A DNA stretch of 49,954 nt from Formivibrio sp. (GCA_031291275.1 JARLJJ010000124.1:1-49954); one strand, 5' to 3'; positions 7,412 to 16,929 are shown, numbered from the stretch's first letter. The notes: generated from the sequence alone by a model not told the origin. Made by a program: numbers and translations.

Positions 7412-9733
7412 TCAGTTGTAGAGCAGATATGGCGCTCGACGTGCCTGGAACGCAGCGATGGAGTCGTGCCACCCGGCGACGATCCCGGCCGGTGCAACGC
7501 CTGTACGCAATGCGTCCAGACTGGCTTGATTGCCAAGACTGCCCCGGATATTGTCCAGCGAGAAGTGTTGCGGATAGAGCCGATACAGGGTTGCTGCCAA
7601 ATTCAAGCCCAATGCCGGTGTATCAAGCGCGTCGCGGTCGGTAACTTCGATTCTTACGCCATGGCAGGATTCCCCGGCGTAGCGGCTGGTCACTGGTTTG
7701 AAATCCACAGGAACAAAATGCACGCCCGTTAGCTTCAATTGCTCAAGCTCGGCGGCAAGCAGCCGGGCGTCGATCCAGGGTGCGCCGACCAGCTCGAATG
7801 GCGTGGCCGTGCCGCGCCCGACCGAAACCTCCGCACCTTCGATCATGCCCACACCGGGATAGAGCGTCGTTGCGACAAGGCTCGTCAGATTGGGCGATGG
7901 CGGCAACCAAGGCAGCCCAGTATCTTCGTACCACTGTTGGCGCCGATATCCCTCCATGGGAATGACTGTCAACTTGACTGCGATATTGGCCTCAACCTGG
8001 AAGAGCCGAGCGAACTCGCCAAGCGTCAGGCCGTGGCGCAGCGGCAGCGGCCAATAACCGGTGAAACTGCGCAATTCGGCATCGAGAGTCGGCCCCTGTA
8101 CCGTTGCCCCCAGCGGATTGGGCCGATCCAATATCACCACCTGCAGCCCGCGTTCGCTCGCGGCTTCCATCACATAAGCCAGGGTAGAAGCATAGGTGTA
8201 AAAGCGTGCGCCAACATCCTGCAGATCGACCACCACCGCATCGAGACCATCGAGCATGGCCGGCGTGGGTCGGCGCGTTGTGCCGTAAAGGCTGTGGACG
8301 GTCAAGCCGGTTCGTGCGTCGGTATCGTCGCCCACCCGACCTTCGCGGTTGGCCGCCAGGCCATGTTCCGGACTAAACAAGGTCGTAAGTGTCAGCACCG
8401 GGGCATTGAACAACACATCGATACTGCGTTGGCCTGCGCTGTCGACACCGCTGCGGTTGGTCAACAGGCCCACGCGCAAGCCACGCAAGGGGGCAAAATC
8501 CTCAGTTTCCAAGACATCGATACCCGTGCGAACCGGTGAGAGAACAGCCTTCGGCACATAGGGGGCGATCAAGGCGGCCAGTTCGGGTCGGCGCACGGCG
8601 ATTCGATCTGCAGGCAATGGCCCCAAGGCTTGGGAAACTGCGGCGATCACCCGTGCGCGCAGCGGCCCTGCATCGCCTTTGCCATCGGGGTGGACACGGT
8701 TACTGAGAATTACAACATACACGCCGCTGATTGGATCGATCCACAGCCCGGTGCCGGTATAACCCAGATGGCTGATGGCGCCCAGCGGCGGCAACGCGGC
8801 CCGGTTGGCGGCGAGCGGCGCATCCAGACGCCAACCCAATCCGCGCGGCGGCGCTGCCGGGTAAGTCTGCGGCGCGAACATCTGGCGCGTAGAAGCGGGC
8901 ATTAGCAAGGGACGGCCGCCGGCCAGCAGAACTCGGGCGAAACGGGCAAGATCCGCTGCCGTGCTGAACAGTCCGGCATTGCCAGCAACGCCACCCAGCC
9001 GAGCGGACAACGGGTCGTGCACCTCGCCGCGACGCAGGGTGCTGCCGTTCCAGGTAGTTGGCGCACTGCGTTCACGCAGTACCGCAGTGGGCAGGAAAGT
9101 GGTGTCTTTCATACCCAGAGGTTTGAAAACCTGGCGCGCGGTGAAGATGTTCAGCGGTTGGCCGGAAACTCGGCGTACCACCTCGCCCAGAACGATGAAA
9201 TTGACATCGCTGTAGATCGGATCGCCGCCGGGCAAGGCCCGCGGCTTGAGCGCAGCAATGCGTTTCAATACCTCGGCAGAGCGCAAGACATGATTGATGT
9301 CGATGCCGGCAGGTAGTCCCGAGGTATGGGCAAGCAGCTGGCGGATTGTGATCGTCGCTTTGCCGTTGGCCGCGAATTGCGGCCAGTAGCGGGCGACCGG
9401 CGCATCAAGCGACAGCGCCCCACGTTCGGCCAACTTCAGTATCGCGGGTGTAGTGGCCACTACTTTGGTGAGCGAGGCCAAGTCAAACACGGTATCAAGC
9501 GTCATCGCCTCGTCGACAGGCTGCACCGCACGGTGGCCAAAAGCCTGTTCATAGACGACACGTTGACCTTGACCAACGAGCACCACTGCGCCGGGAATGT
9601 GGCCGGCAGCTATCTCAGTTTCGACAATGGGTGCGAGCGTGGCCAGTTGCTGCGCTTCCAGTTGCGCACTCACGACCGGCGACAGAGTCAATACGACAAA
9701 GGTTACAAGCAGGCGCAGCAGAATCGCTTTCAT
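7412..9733 (-). CDS. Exported serine hydrolase (beta-lactamase fold) fused to DUF1343 / NamZ-like domain
   Basis: A 773-residue secreted two-domain enzyme. The start at 9733 (MKAILLRLLVTFVVL) is chosen because AGGAAGG is correctly spaced; it is followed by a signal peptide ending near VVSAQ. Residues about 25-380 form a class C beta-lactamase/esterase-type domain, with the nucleophile motif SLTK in FDLASLTKVV, a YSD motif and a late GYTGTG. Residues about 400-773 match DUF1343, with FSPEHGL, DLQDVGARFYTYAS and EGAEVSVGRGTATPFE. DUF1343 includes NamZ, an exo-beta-N-acetylmuramidase that removes N-acetylmuramic acid from peptidoglycan ends. The pairing suggests a periplasmic enzyme that trims wall fragments. 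The upstream gene stops 2 bases away, so it is the last cistron of a tight operon. Confidence 0.88.
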   Translation of the reverse strand: MKAILLRLLVTFVVLTLSPVVSAQLEAQQLATLAPIVETEIAAGHIPGAVVLVGQGQRVVYEQAFGHRAVQPVDEAMTLDTVFDLASLTKVVATTPAILKLAERGALSLDAPVARYWPQFAANGKATITIRQLLAHTSGLPAGIDINHVLRSAEVLKRIAALKPRALPGGDPIYSDVNFIVLGEVVRRVSGQPLNIFTARQVFKPLGMKDTTFLPTAVLRERSAPTTWNGSTLRRGEVHDPLSARLGGVAGNAGLFSTAADLARFARVLLAGGRPLLMPASTRQMFAPQTYPAAPPRGLGWRLDAPLAANRAALPPLGAISHLGYTGTGLWIDPISGVYVVILSNRVHPDGKGDAGPLRARVIAAVSQALGPLPADRIAVRRPELAALIAPYVPKAVLSPVRTGIDVLETEDFAPLRGLRVGLLTNRSGVDSAGQRSIDVLFNAPVLTLTTLFSPEHGLAANREGRVGDDTDARTGLTVHSLYGTTRRPTPAMLDGLDAVVVDLQDVGARFYTYASTLAYVMEAASERGLQVVILDRPNPLGATVQGPTLDAELRSFTGYWPLPLRHGLTLGEFARLFQVEANIAVKLTVIPMEGYRRQQWYEDTGLPWLPPSPNLTSLVATTLYPGVGMIEGAEVSVGRGTATPFELVGAPWIDARLLAAELEQLKLTGVHFVPVDFKPVTSRYAGESCHGVRIEVTDRDALDTPALGLNLAATLYRLYPQHFSLDNIRGSLGNQASLDALRTGVAPAGIVAGWHDSIAAFQARRAPYLLYN

Positions 9734-9735
9734 GC

Positions 9736-10974
9736 TCATTCCTTCCTGATGCCGTCGGCACTGTAGACATTGCGGGGATTCCACAACATCCAGCCGTCAG
9801 CATCGGATTTCTCCGCGGCCTCGATCTGCATACGAATTTCCGGGCCGGCGAAGGCGCGATGGTCGAATGCGTAGTCACGAAAGGCCTGCAACCATGGACG
9901 GAAACGCAAGGGCGACAGACCCGTGCGCTCGACTGCACGTCTGAGTGAAAGATCAACAATTTCGTAAGGATGCGCCACCGCGTTGGCATAACCCGGAATG
10001 CCAAACTTGAAGCCCGAGGGATAAAGCATCGGCGAGATGTAGTCGAGCTGGGCGGCCAAGGTATCCAGACGCTGACCAATAAAGGTGTCGTTCAGATTCC
10101 AGCACACGTAGCCGAAGATGTCAGCAGCCACAAACACATTGAAGGGCGCCAGACGTTTTCTGGCTGCAGCAAGAAAGCCCGAGATAGTGGCAATACGACT
10201 TTCCTCTGTGTCAGGCACGGAAAAAACCAAGCCTGGCGTATCGGGAAAGCGTACGTAATCGAACTGGATTTCATCGAAACCCAGCTCGGCGGCCTCAGCC
10301 GCGATATCCAGATTGTAGGCCCATACCTCGGGGCGAGCCGGATCAACCCAGGCCAGATTTTCCAGATCACGGAACATTGTGCCGCGCGCGGTTTTCACTG
10401 CCCACTCGGGATGAGCGCTGGCCAGCGGATCGTCCTTGAACACGACAATGCGGGCGATCAGGTAGATACCGCGTTTCTTGAGGGCTGCCACCAGCGCGGG
10501 CATATCCGCTACCGTCGTGGTATTGCGAGCTCCCACGGCCTGCGCCATCGCCACCCGGCTTGGGTAAGGAATTCTGCCGCGATCTCCCTTGACATCGATC
10601 ACCAGTGCATTGAGTTCAGTGCGGTCAATGAGGGCGAGCGCATTCTCTCGCAGACTGCGATCACCAATGCCCCAGAACGAAAGATAAAGCGCTTTGGGGC
10701 GGAATGGTGCCAAGTGCAATGTCACCTCGCTAACGGATTGATCCTGCGCCATAGTGCTGCGGCGATAGCCGATGGCACGTGCAGCAATCGTGCCGCAAGA
10801 TCCGGCAAAATGGAACTGTCCCGCCTGGCCAGTAAGCACCACTTCCGTGCCCCGAGTTACCATGGCGTCGGCCAACGGCTGCCCACTACGCTCATCGAAC
10901 ACTTTACCGTCGCAAGCATAGGCAGGCGGGGTCAGCACCAGCAAGGCTATCAGCAAACGCAGAACGGTTTTCAT
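9736..10974 (-). CDS. Exported DUF4015 glycoside-hydrolase-like protein
   Basis: A 412-residue protein with a signal peptide (MKTVLRLLIALLVLTPPAYA). Residues about 20-90 form a small regulatory-like beta domain (DGKVFDERSGQPLADAMV). From about residue 95 a TIM-barrel domain of the DUF4015 family follows: ALYLSFWGIGD, NALVIDVKGDRGRIPYPS, GIYLIARIVVFKDDPLA, then LGFDEIQFDYVRFPD. Acidic residues at strand ends (DVKGD, DEIQFDYVRFPD) are the likely catalytic region. DUF4015 is distantly related to glycosidase barrels such as the PgaB C-terminal hydrolase. It overlaps the deacetylase gene upstream by four bases (ATGA) and is followed directly by the DUF1343 fusion. Substrate is not known; peptidoglycan or a secreted polysaccharide is likely from context. 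Confidence 0.82.
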   Translation of the reverse strand: MKTVLRLLIALLVLTPPAYACDGKVFDERSGQPLADAMVTRGTEVVLTGQAGQFHFAGSCGTIAARAIGYRRSTMAQDQSVSEVTLHLAPFRPKALYLSFWGIGDRSLRENALALIDRTELNALVIDVKGDRGRIPYPSRVAMAQAVGARNTTTVADMPALVAALKKRGIYLIARIVVFKDDPLASAHPEWAVKTARGTMFRDLENLAWVDPARPEVWAYNLDIAAEAAELGFDEIQFDYVRFPDTPGLVFSVPDTEESRIATISGFLAAARKRLAPFNVFVAADIFGYVCWNLNDTFIGQRLDTLAAQLDYISPMLYPSGFKFGIPGYANAVAHPYEIVDLSLRRAVERTGLSPLRFRPWLQAFRDYAFDHRAFAGPEIRMQIEAAEKSDADGWMLWNPRNVYSADGIRKE

Positions 10975-11801
10975 GGCCGCACTCCCGCAACGCGTCGTTC
11001 ACCGTCTTTCAGCCGTTGGGAGAGCCCGGCCACACCGGTCGCATCCACGATCAGGTAACGCGGCAACGCCAGCAGCGAATCAGCACGGGTTGCATGACGC
11101 GCTTCCAGCGTAAACGCCGCCTGATAGCCCGCAGCGGAAGCGGCCGCCTCCAGTTCGGCATCGTAAATACCGAAGGGCCAGGCGAGATACAGCGCTTCGA
11201 CACCCAACCTTGACTTCAGCACCTGACGTGATTTTTCCAGTTGGTTGCGCACGAATCGGTGGTAAACCTCCGGTGCCAGCCGTTTTTTTTCAATGCGAAA
11301 ATTCGGATGCCAGTAGGTATGTGAATATACTTCGACCAAACCGGTCGCAACAATTTCCGTCAGTTGTTCCCAGGTCATGGCATAAGGTGCGTTGGAGATG
11401 GCCGAAGGATAGATGAACAGCGCAACCGGCAAGCGATCGCGCCGGATGATGGGCAACAGATCCGAATACACCGTGCGATGACCATCGTCCACAGTAATCG
11501 CCAAGGCTTTCGCCGGCAAGACGGTCTGACCTTCCAGGCCGGCAACGAGGGCCGACAGCGGCATGAATTGATAGCCATCGGAACGCAAGCGGGCCAACTG
11601 GGCCTCGAATACCGCAGTGCGCGTGGTCATGCTGTCGGCCACCGCAGGGCCGAAGCGATGATAGACAAGAATAGCAGCGGCTTGCGATTCGGCCCAGACC
11701 GGCACCATGAGAAGCAAGGCGACCCCTACCAGCAGGAAATACCGGCAGCGGTAAAAACAAAACAAATGACGGATCGGGGTGTGCATAAAACGGCCTAACA
11801 T
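10971..11801 (-). CDS. Membrane-anchored or secreted polysaccharide deacetylase (CE4 / NodB)
   Basis: A CE4 deacetylase of about 276 residues that removes N- or O-acetyl groups from a cell-surface polymer. An N-terminal hydrophobic segment (FLLVGVALLLMVPVWAES) acts as signal or anchor. The NodB motifs are intact: ITVDDGH (catalytic and metal aspartates), SHTYWHPN (metal histidines) and AWPFGIYD. The start is uncertain. ATG at 11801 has AAGG eight bases upstream; a TTG at 11816 and ATGs at 11807 and 11786 are alternatives. It is the first gene of the operon with the DUF4015 and DUF1343 proteins. The combination of deacetylase and DUF4015 resembles the two domains of PgaB, here as separate proteins. 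Confidence 0.86.
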   Translation of the reverse strand: MLGRFMHTPIRHLFCFYRCRYFLLVGVALLLMVPVWAESQAAAILVYHRFGPAVADSMTTRTAVFEAQLARLRSDGYQFMPLSALVAGLEGQTVLPAKALAITVDDGHRTVYSDLLPIIRRDRLPVALFIYPSAISNAPYAMTWEQLTEIVATGLVEVYSHTYWHPNFRIEKKRLAPEVYHRFVRNQLEKSRQVLKSRLGVEALYLAWPFGIYDAELEAAASAAGYQAAFTLEARHATRADSLLALPRYLIVDATGVAGLSQRLKDGERRVAGVRP

Positions 11802-11852
11802 GGCCATCGCCTTCAAGTTATCGAGGCTTGGACGGCATTCTGGTCAAGGCAA

Positions 11853-12332
11853 TTAACCATATTCGTCGTCAGAAGCCACGTTGACCAACAGTACTGGTAT
11901 TTGAGCATGGCGAATCACCCCTTCAGCAACACTCCCCATCAAGGCATGACTCAAACCCTCCCGGCCATGGGTCCCCATTATCAATAGGTCCGCCCCCCAA
12001 TGCGTCGCTTCATCCAAAATGGCATTGGAAATTTTCCCGCCAAATTTTTCTACCAGCTTTGTCTCTACTTCAATTCCCGGGACTCGGAGATCAGAAACGC
12101 AATCCTCAAGAAAACGCCAAATAATTTCTCGTCGTTCATCCCGCAAACGTTGATCTTCCTTCAGTTGCAATTCATGGAAAAGTTCATCCGGGCTAGTGGC
12201 GAATTGTGAAGTGTCGATCACGGTCACCAGGCACACTTTGGCATGCAATCCATTAACCATGCGTTTAACTTCCTCCAGCACAACATGACTGGTAGTGCTG
12301 GTATCAATTGGAACCAAAATACGCTGATACAT
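11853..12332 (-). CDS. Universal stress protein (UspA family), copy 1
   Basis: A 159-residue cytosolic UspA-type protein starting MYQRILVPIDTSTTSHVVLE. The nucleotide-binding signature is present near the end: MGTHGREGLSHALMGSVAEG followed by PVLLV. This is the G-2x-G-9x-G(S/T) pattern of the ATP-binding subgroup. The start at 12332 is preferred over an upstream in-frame ATG at 12389 because MYQRIL is the family start and recurs in the two other Usp proteins here. It opens a minus-strand stress cluster facing pcm. The promoter-like block shared by the two other usp genes was not found upstream of this one. The middle region (ERREIIWRFLEDC) is longer and more divergent than in the others. Confidence 0.93.
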   Translation of the reverse strand: MYQRILVPIDTSTTSHVVLEEVKRMVNGLHAKVCLVTVIDTSQFATSPDELFHELQLKEDQRLRDERREIIWRFLEDCVSDLRVPGIEVETKLVEKFGGKISNAILDEATHWGADLLIMGTHGREGLSHALMGSVAEGVIRHAQIPVLLVNVASDDEYG

Positions 12333-12523
12333 GATCGGCTCCCGGATTGGATGTTGAACTGGAACGCAGCCAACGCGAAAAAGTATCAAAGATAATTTCC
12401 TGACTCTTCCTAGGCTGCTATGGATTACATGGTTTTGTTACGTTGATCATAGGAAACACACTGACAACCACACCGAAGTATTGGCTTATCCGGCGATAGC
12501 CGTTGCATACGATGAATGTCTGA

Positions 12524-13741
12524 TCAAGCTAGCCCTGCCCGAATTGCACTGAATTCCTGACGATAACGCGTGGATAGTTCCCTCGCTATGCGCAGGTACT
12601 GTCCAGAATCTTCAGCCAGCGCCTGGCAAATGCCTAGCGCTATTTGATGGACTCCAACTACGCCAGGACTGCTCGTGGCATCCCATGTAGCCGCGAAGGC
12701 AGCCTGTTTTGAAATATGATTTTCCTGAGCGACAGGGAGAAAATTGAAGCGAGGTAATGCAAATGCCATGGCTACAATTCGGCCATGCAGGCTGCTGCCG
12801 CAATAGACCCGGCTGTTGGCAATCAGGGCACAGATATCCCATAGATTAAGGGATTTAAATATCGTGACCGATGCCAGGCACATACGGCTTGCAACACGCA
12901 AGAAGCACGACAGATCATCGTGCCATGGCGCTGCGCCGGCACGGAAAAACACCACGCCATAACCGCTTTCCATCGCGGCTTGTTCAAGTTGAGCGGCGAT
13001 CATGTCCAGTGTTGCATCATCACTGAAGTCTGCACTGAACTGCACTGCGATGTAACCATGAGGAAATGTGCCAAGAATCCGGGCAATTTCAGATGCCTGT
13101 GTCCGTTGGTGAATTCGTGAGCCAAACAGTTCCGCCACCATCACGGCCGGATCAGGAATCAAGCGCACCGGGATACCCGCGCTCTCAAGTTGAGCTTGAG
13201 TCTGTCTATCCCGCACACTCACAAAATCTGCCGACTTGAGACTTGCCAGGACCTCCGCACGGAATGCGGACTCACTTTCGTCAAGGGCTACCCCACCAAC
13301 GCCGACATAAACCATTTTTGCCATTTGCGGCAATAACAGTCGCGACACGCAATAAGGTGCTCGTGCGGAAAGCCCCAGTTGCCGGCTTGCCCATTCCTGC
13401 TTTTCCTGCGGCCGAGCGCGCAGACGAGCAATGATTGCCTGGACTTGATCTGCCGGCAACAACATGACTGCAGCTTGCCAGGCATCGCAGGTGAGCAGTT
13501 CTCCACCGACATGGACCAGGTTTACCGGTCGCGTATCTTGCTCAGCAGCGATATGTGCCAAGGCCCGAACCTGATGACCGCCATAACAGCGTAAATCACG
13601 CGCCAACAGGCCGGCATACCGCAAATTTCTATCGGAAAGTAATGCAGCCGCAATATGAGGAAACAGAAGATCCCCGAAGTTGTGGCGGTCAAAAGCGCCA
13701 AACAGAATGGTGGGGACATCGGAATTGGCCGGACAAGTCAT
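12524..13741 (-). CDS. Polysaccharide pyruvyl transferase family protein
   Basis: A 405-residue cytosolic protein of the PF04230 family. Visible family features are an N-terminal FDRHNFGDLLFPHIAAALL (the G-D-L loop of the first Rossmann half), VYVGVGGVALDES near 165, SVRDRQTQAQLESAGI near 190 (nucleotide-sugar half) and VYCGSSLHGRIVAMAFALPR near 320 (the diagnostic S-L-H-G). Family members transfer pyruvate from phosphoenolpyruvate to sugars as ketals, or act in related surface-polymer steps. The acceptor here is unknown. It stands alone: no glycosyltransferases are adjacent, and its neighbours are stress genes. The function beyond family level is therefore open. Confidence 0.85.
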   Translation of the reverse strand: MTCPANSDVPTILFGAFDRHNFGDLLFPHIAAALLSDRNLRYAGLLARDLRCYGGHQVRALAHIAAEQDTRPVNLVHVGGELLTCDAWQAAVMLLPADQVQAIIARLRARPQEKQEWASRQLGLSARAPYCVSRLLLPQMAKMVYVGVGGVALDESESAFRAEVLASLKSADFVSVRDRQTQAQLESAGIPVRLIPDPAVMVAELFGSRIHQRTQASEIARILGTFPHGYIAVQFSADFSDDATLDMIAAQLEQAAMESGYGVVFFRAGAAPWHDDLSCFLRVASRMCLASVTIFKSLNLWDICALIANSRVYCGSSLHGRIVAMAFALPRFNFLPVAQENHISKQAAFAATWDATSSPGVVGVHQIALGICQALAEDSGQYLRIARELSTRYRQEFSAIRAGLA

Positions 13742-13916
13742 AACGTAAGGATAGGAAATACCAGCTACTACTGCCTATGCTGAATTCAACACCCGAGTGT
13801 TGGCCAGAAAACGACATCCACACGGAAATACCGCTGCAAAAACACGCTGTTTGATGGATTTGCGGCCGGATACTGGGCTGCAACACAACAGGAAATCAAT
13901 TGGGCCTGGTGATGCT

Positions 13917-14600
13917 ATGGACGAAAAACAATGGGCGCTGATGCGACGATGGATGTTAGCGGAAATCGCCGTCGAGACTGCCAATCTGCGAGACGAAATC
14001 GGCAAGGATCATCTTGCGCCACAGGTTATCGAGGTGATGGGCCAAGTATCACGGCAGATGTTTGTGCCAACAGAACTACAGGATCGTGCCTATTTGAATC
14101 ACCCTTTACCCATCGGATATGGCAAGACAATCTCCCAGCCATTTATCGTTGCCCTGATGACCGATTTGCTGGATATCCACGCTGGCGAAACAATCCTCGA
14201 AATAGGTACCGGCCTTGGCTACCAGACCGCCATACTCTCCAGGCTCGCCAAGCAGGTATACAGCGTCGAGAAAATCGACGGGCTAGCACGGCAGGCACAG
14301 CAGCAACTTGCTAATTTGGGCTATACCAACATCGAGTTCCGGATTGGCAATGGGTACGACGGATGGCCTGAGCACGCCCCGTTCGACAAGATCATCGTCA
14401 CCGCAGCGCCGCTTGATACTCCTCCGGCCCTGTTCGCCCAACTAAAACCTGGAGGTCTGATGGTGCTCCCCGCGGGGCAGCCCAATAACCAGCAGCTGTT
14501 GCAGTTAAGCAAGGATACGCACGGCAGGCCGGAGACGCGGATAATTTTACCGGTTCGGTTCTCGGAACTTGAAGCAGACACGACACCCAGCACCAGATGA
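13917..14600 (+). CDS. pcm: Protein-L-isoaspartate O-methyltransferase
   Basis: Pcm repairs age-damaged proteins by methylating L-isoaspartyl residues with S-adenosylmethionine. The start at 13917 (MDEKQWALMRRWMLAE) gives 227 residues, near the family norm; an upstream ATG at 13797 would add 40 non-conserved residues. Motifs: RQMFVPTELQDRAYLNHPLPIGYGKTISQPFIVALMT split across residues 45-80, then the SAM-binding ILEIGTGLGYQTAILS near 97 and VYSVEKIDG near 118. FDKIIVTAAP and LKPGGLMVLPAG follow. It is the first of two same-strand genes with the APH-AAA fusion, 72 bases apart, in a region of stress functions. Confidence 0.95.
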   Translation: MDEKQWALMRRWMLAEIAVETANLRDEIGKDHLAPQVIEVMGQVSRQMFVPTELQDRAYLNHPLPIGYGKTISQPFIVALMTDLLDIHAGETILEIGTGLGYQTAILSRLAKQVYSVEKIDGLARQAQQQLANLGYTNIEFRIGNGYDGWPEHAPFDKIIVTAAPLDTPPALFAQLKPGGLMVLPAGQPNNQQLLQLSKDTHGRPETRIILPVRFSELEADTTPSTR

Positions 14601-14672
14601 ATTGCGGACAAAGCGTATTTGCCGGGCTTGTGGGCCCTTTCCTGTCTGACGGCAACCGCTCTGGAGATACGG

Positions 14673-16262
14673 ATGACATTTGATGCCACTCTGGCAACGC
14701 AGCGCAAAATGGTCGCCGCTTTGCAGAATCCAACCTGCTACCCCCACCCAGTCGGCACAATCAGCGTTATCGAGACTCACATCTCCTTCGTGCTCCTTAC
14801 CGGTGTTTTTGCCTACAAAATTAAAAAAGCACTGGACCTGGGATTCGTAGATTATTCAAGCTTGGGAAAGCGGCATTTTTTCTGTTGCGAGGAGCTACGC
14901 CTGAATCGACGCCTTGCGGCGCAAATTTACCTGGATGTAGTGACCATTTGCGGTACGGTGGAAAACCCGCGCGTCGACGGTGGCGAAGAGCCTATTGAAT
15001 ATGCCGTGAAGATGACCGAGTTTGATCAGCAAGATCTGCTTAGTCTGGCTCTTGCCCAAGACTGCCTGACGGTTCAACAGCTAAACAGCTTGGCCACAAC
15101 ATTGGCAGCATTTCACAAGACAATCCCGCCAGTTAATCCGGCCGAACCTTATGGCAGTCCAGCAGTAATTTTTGCAGCGCTTGAGGCCAACTTCGTCTAT
15201 TTCCACACGCATTCATGTGGAAACCATGCGTTGCTTGCCGCCTTGGAATCCTGGTGCAGAAACAAATACGACCGCTTGCGGATAGCATTTTCTCAACGCA
15301 AGGCTACTGGATGGGTACGCGAATGCCATGGCGATCTCCACCTCGGTAATATCGTGCTTAGCCGTGGTGTTCCACTGGTTTTCGATTGTATCGAGTTCAA
15401 TGCGGAGCTTCGCTGGATTGATGTCATCAGCGATCTTGCCTTTGTCATCATGGATCTATCGGCACAGCAACGGCCCGACTATGCCTGGCACCTTCTCAAC
15501 ACTTGGCTGGAAGAGGTTGGAGACTATGCAGGTCTTGCGCTGCTGTGTTTTTACCAGGTCTACCGCGCACTGGTACGCGCCAAGGTGGCGCACCTTCGCA
15601 GCATTGACGAGGCAATCTCTCCCCAAGAGCGTCAAGCCGCATGGTCCAGTGCAACCGTTTATCTGAATTACGCCACCACGCTTATTGCCCCCGTGCCTTG
15701 CGCGCTGCTGATCACCCATGGATTCTCCGGATCAGGGAAAAGCACTTTATCCCGATCAATTGCAGCGCCTTTGCACGCCATTTGTTTGCACTCAGACGTG
15801 GAACGCAAGCGTTTGCACGGGCTGTCACAACATGAGAACAGCCGATCCGGAATCGGCACAGGCATCTATACGCGATCGGCAACAATCGCCACCTATGAAC
15901 ATTTGGCGATACTGGCGCATACAGTGATCCAGGCAGGTTACCCGGTGATCATTGACGCGGCATGCCTGCTGCGCGATCAGCGCGATTGCTTTCGTGAGGT
16001 AGCCCAACATGCCGGCGTGCCTCTCTTGATTCTTGACTGCCACGCGCCAGAGGCCATCTTGCAACAACGGATGGCAACCCGTCACAAAGAGGGAAACGAT
16101 CCTTCCGAAGCAACCCCGGCCGTGTTTGCCCAGCAATTCAAGGGAGCAGAGCCATTAAGCCCGGAAGAGCAGAAAACCACACTCACGATAAACACCGTCA
16201 ACGATGATCCAGCCGACATTTTGGCAAAAATTCGATGGCGACTCCGAACAGAAACAACATGA
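14673..16262 (+). CDS. Fusion of aminoglycoside-phosphotransferase-like kinase and AAA/P-loop kinase
   Basis: A 529-residue two-domain protein. The start at 14673 (MTFDATLATQRKMV) has GGAG well spaced; an upstream ATG at 14619 is less likely. The N-terminal half is an APH/choline-kinase fold with the catalytic HGDLHLGNIV at residues 219-228 and the metal-binding FDCIEFN near 238. The C-terminal part is a P-loop NTPase with Walker A GFSGSGKS at about 350-357, LHSDVERKRLHG behind it and VIIDAACLLRDQ near 430. Such fusions are widespread in Proteobacteria, often near usp and pcm genes, and are not proven antibiotic kinases. The substrate is unknown. Confidence 0.88.
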   Translation: MTFDATLATQRKMVAALQNPTCYPHPVGTISVIETHISFVLLTGVFAYKIKKALDLGFVDYSSLGKRHFFCCEELRLNRRLAAQIYLDVVTICGTVENPRVDGGEEPIEYAVKMTEFDQQDLLSLALAQDCLTVQQLNSLATTLAAFHKTIPPVNPAEPYGSPAVIFAALEANFVYFHTHSCGNHALLAALESWCRNKYDRLRIAFSQRKATGWVRECHGDLHLGNIVLSRGVPLVFDCIEFNAELRWIDVISDLAFVIMDLSAQQRPDYAWHLLNTWLEEVGDYAGLALLCFYQVYRALVRAKVAHLRSIDEAISPQERQAAWSSATVYLNYATTLIAPVPCALLITHGFSGSGKSTLSRSIAAPLHAICLHSDVERKRLHGLSQHENSRSGIGTGIYTRSATIATYEHLAILAHTVIQAGYPVIIDAACLLRDQRDCFREVAQHAGVPLLILDCHAPEAILQQRMATRHKEGNDPSEATPAVFAQQFKGAEPLSPEEQKTTLTINTVNDDPADILAKIRWRLRTETT

Positions 16263-16357
16263 TTTGGCCAACGGGTACAACGGTTGCGCCAGGAACAGCG
16301 CAATAAAACCGGCGCCATTGAAATGTTGGCCATCAAGGGAAATACAGGCACCTATAT

Positions 16358-16873
16358 TTGAAACAACAAAGCATCCAATTTCAGGCTATCTCACAGTCTT
16401 ATGGCCCGATTGATGGAGACAGTGCCTCAATGGCCGAACTGTGCATATTGCTCTCAGCGCTTGCAAACACGCCCATCAAGCAATCGCTTGCGATCACCGG
16501 CTCAGTCAACCAGTTTGGCCAGGCGCAAGCGATTGGTGCCGTCAATGAAAAAATAGAAGGGTTCTTTGATATCTGTGCCTCGCGCGGATTGACTGGAGAA
16601 CAGGGCGTACTGATTCCTGCTGCCAATATCAAACATCTGATGTTGCGCTGGGATATTGTCGCAGCGGCAGAAGCTGGACTATTCAATATTTATGCCGTGG
16701 AAAATGTGGATCAGGCCATTGGGCTTTTGACTGGAATCCCGGCCGGAGAGGCTGACACCAACGGCCACTATCCATCGGATAGTCTCAACAACAAGATCAG
16801 CGTTCGCTTGGCAGAGTTGACCGAGCTCCGTGATTCCTTCATCACGCTTCAGGCAAAAAAACCACGCAAGTGA
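16358..16873 (+). pseudogene. C-terminal remnant of a LonB-like ATP-dependent protease (peptidase S16 domain)
   Basis: About 171 codons matching only the end of the LonB-like AAA-plus S16 protease family, which normally runs to about 800 residues. The S16 catalytic pair is present: serine in DGDSASMAELC (residue 22 counted from TTG 16358) and lysine in AIGAVNEKIEGFF (residue 65). Their 43-residue spacing equals that in E. coli Lon. GLTGEQGVLIPAANIKHLML follows, then a normal-looking tail. No ATPase domain or earlier S16 sequence precedes it. The upstream 95 bases carry short open frames I do not recognise. The frame starts only at a TTG with no clear ribosome site. Most likely a deletion remnant; a free-standing S16 fragment is less likely. 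Confidence 0.75.
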
Positions 16874-16929
16874 TTCATACCATCACGCTCAGGATGGAAA
16901 GTCTTTATTTATCAACCAGGAATGTTCAA

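Noticed and set aside
14673..16262. Aminoglycoside resistance gene
   Set aside because: The APH-like domain is fused to an AAA kinase and belongs to a housekeeping-type family; resistance is not supported by sequence or context.
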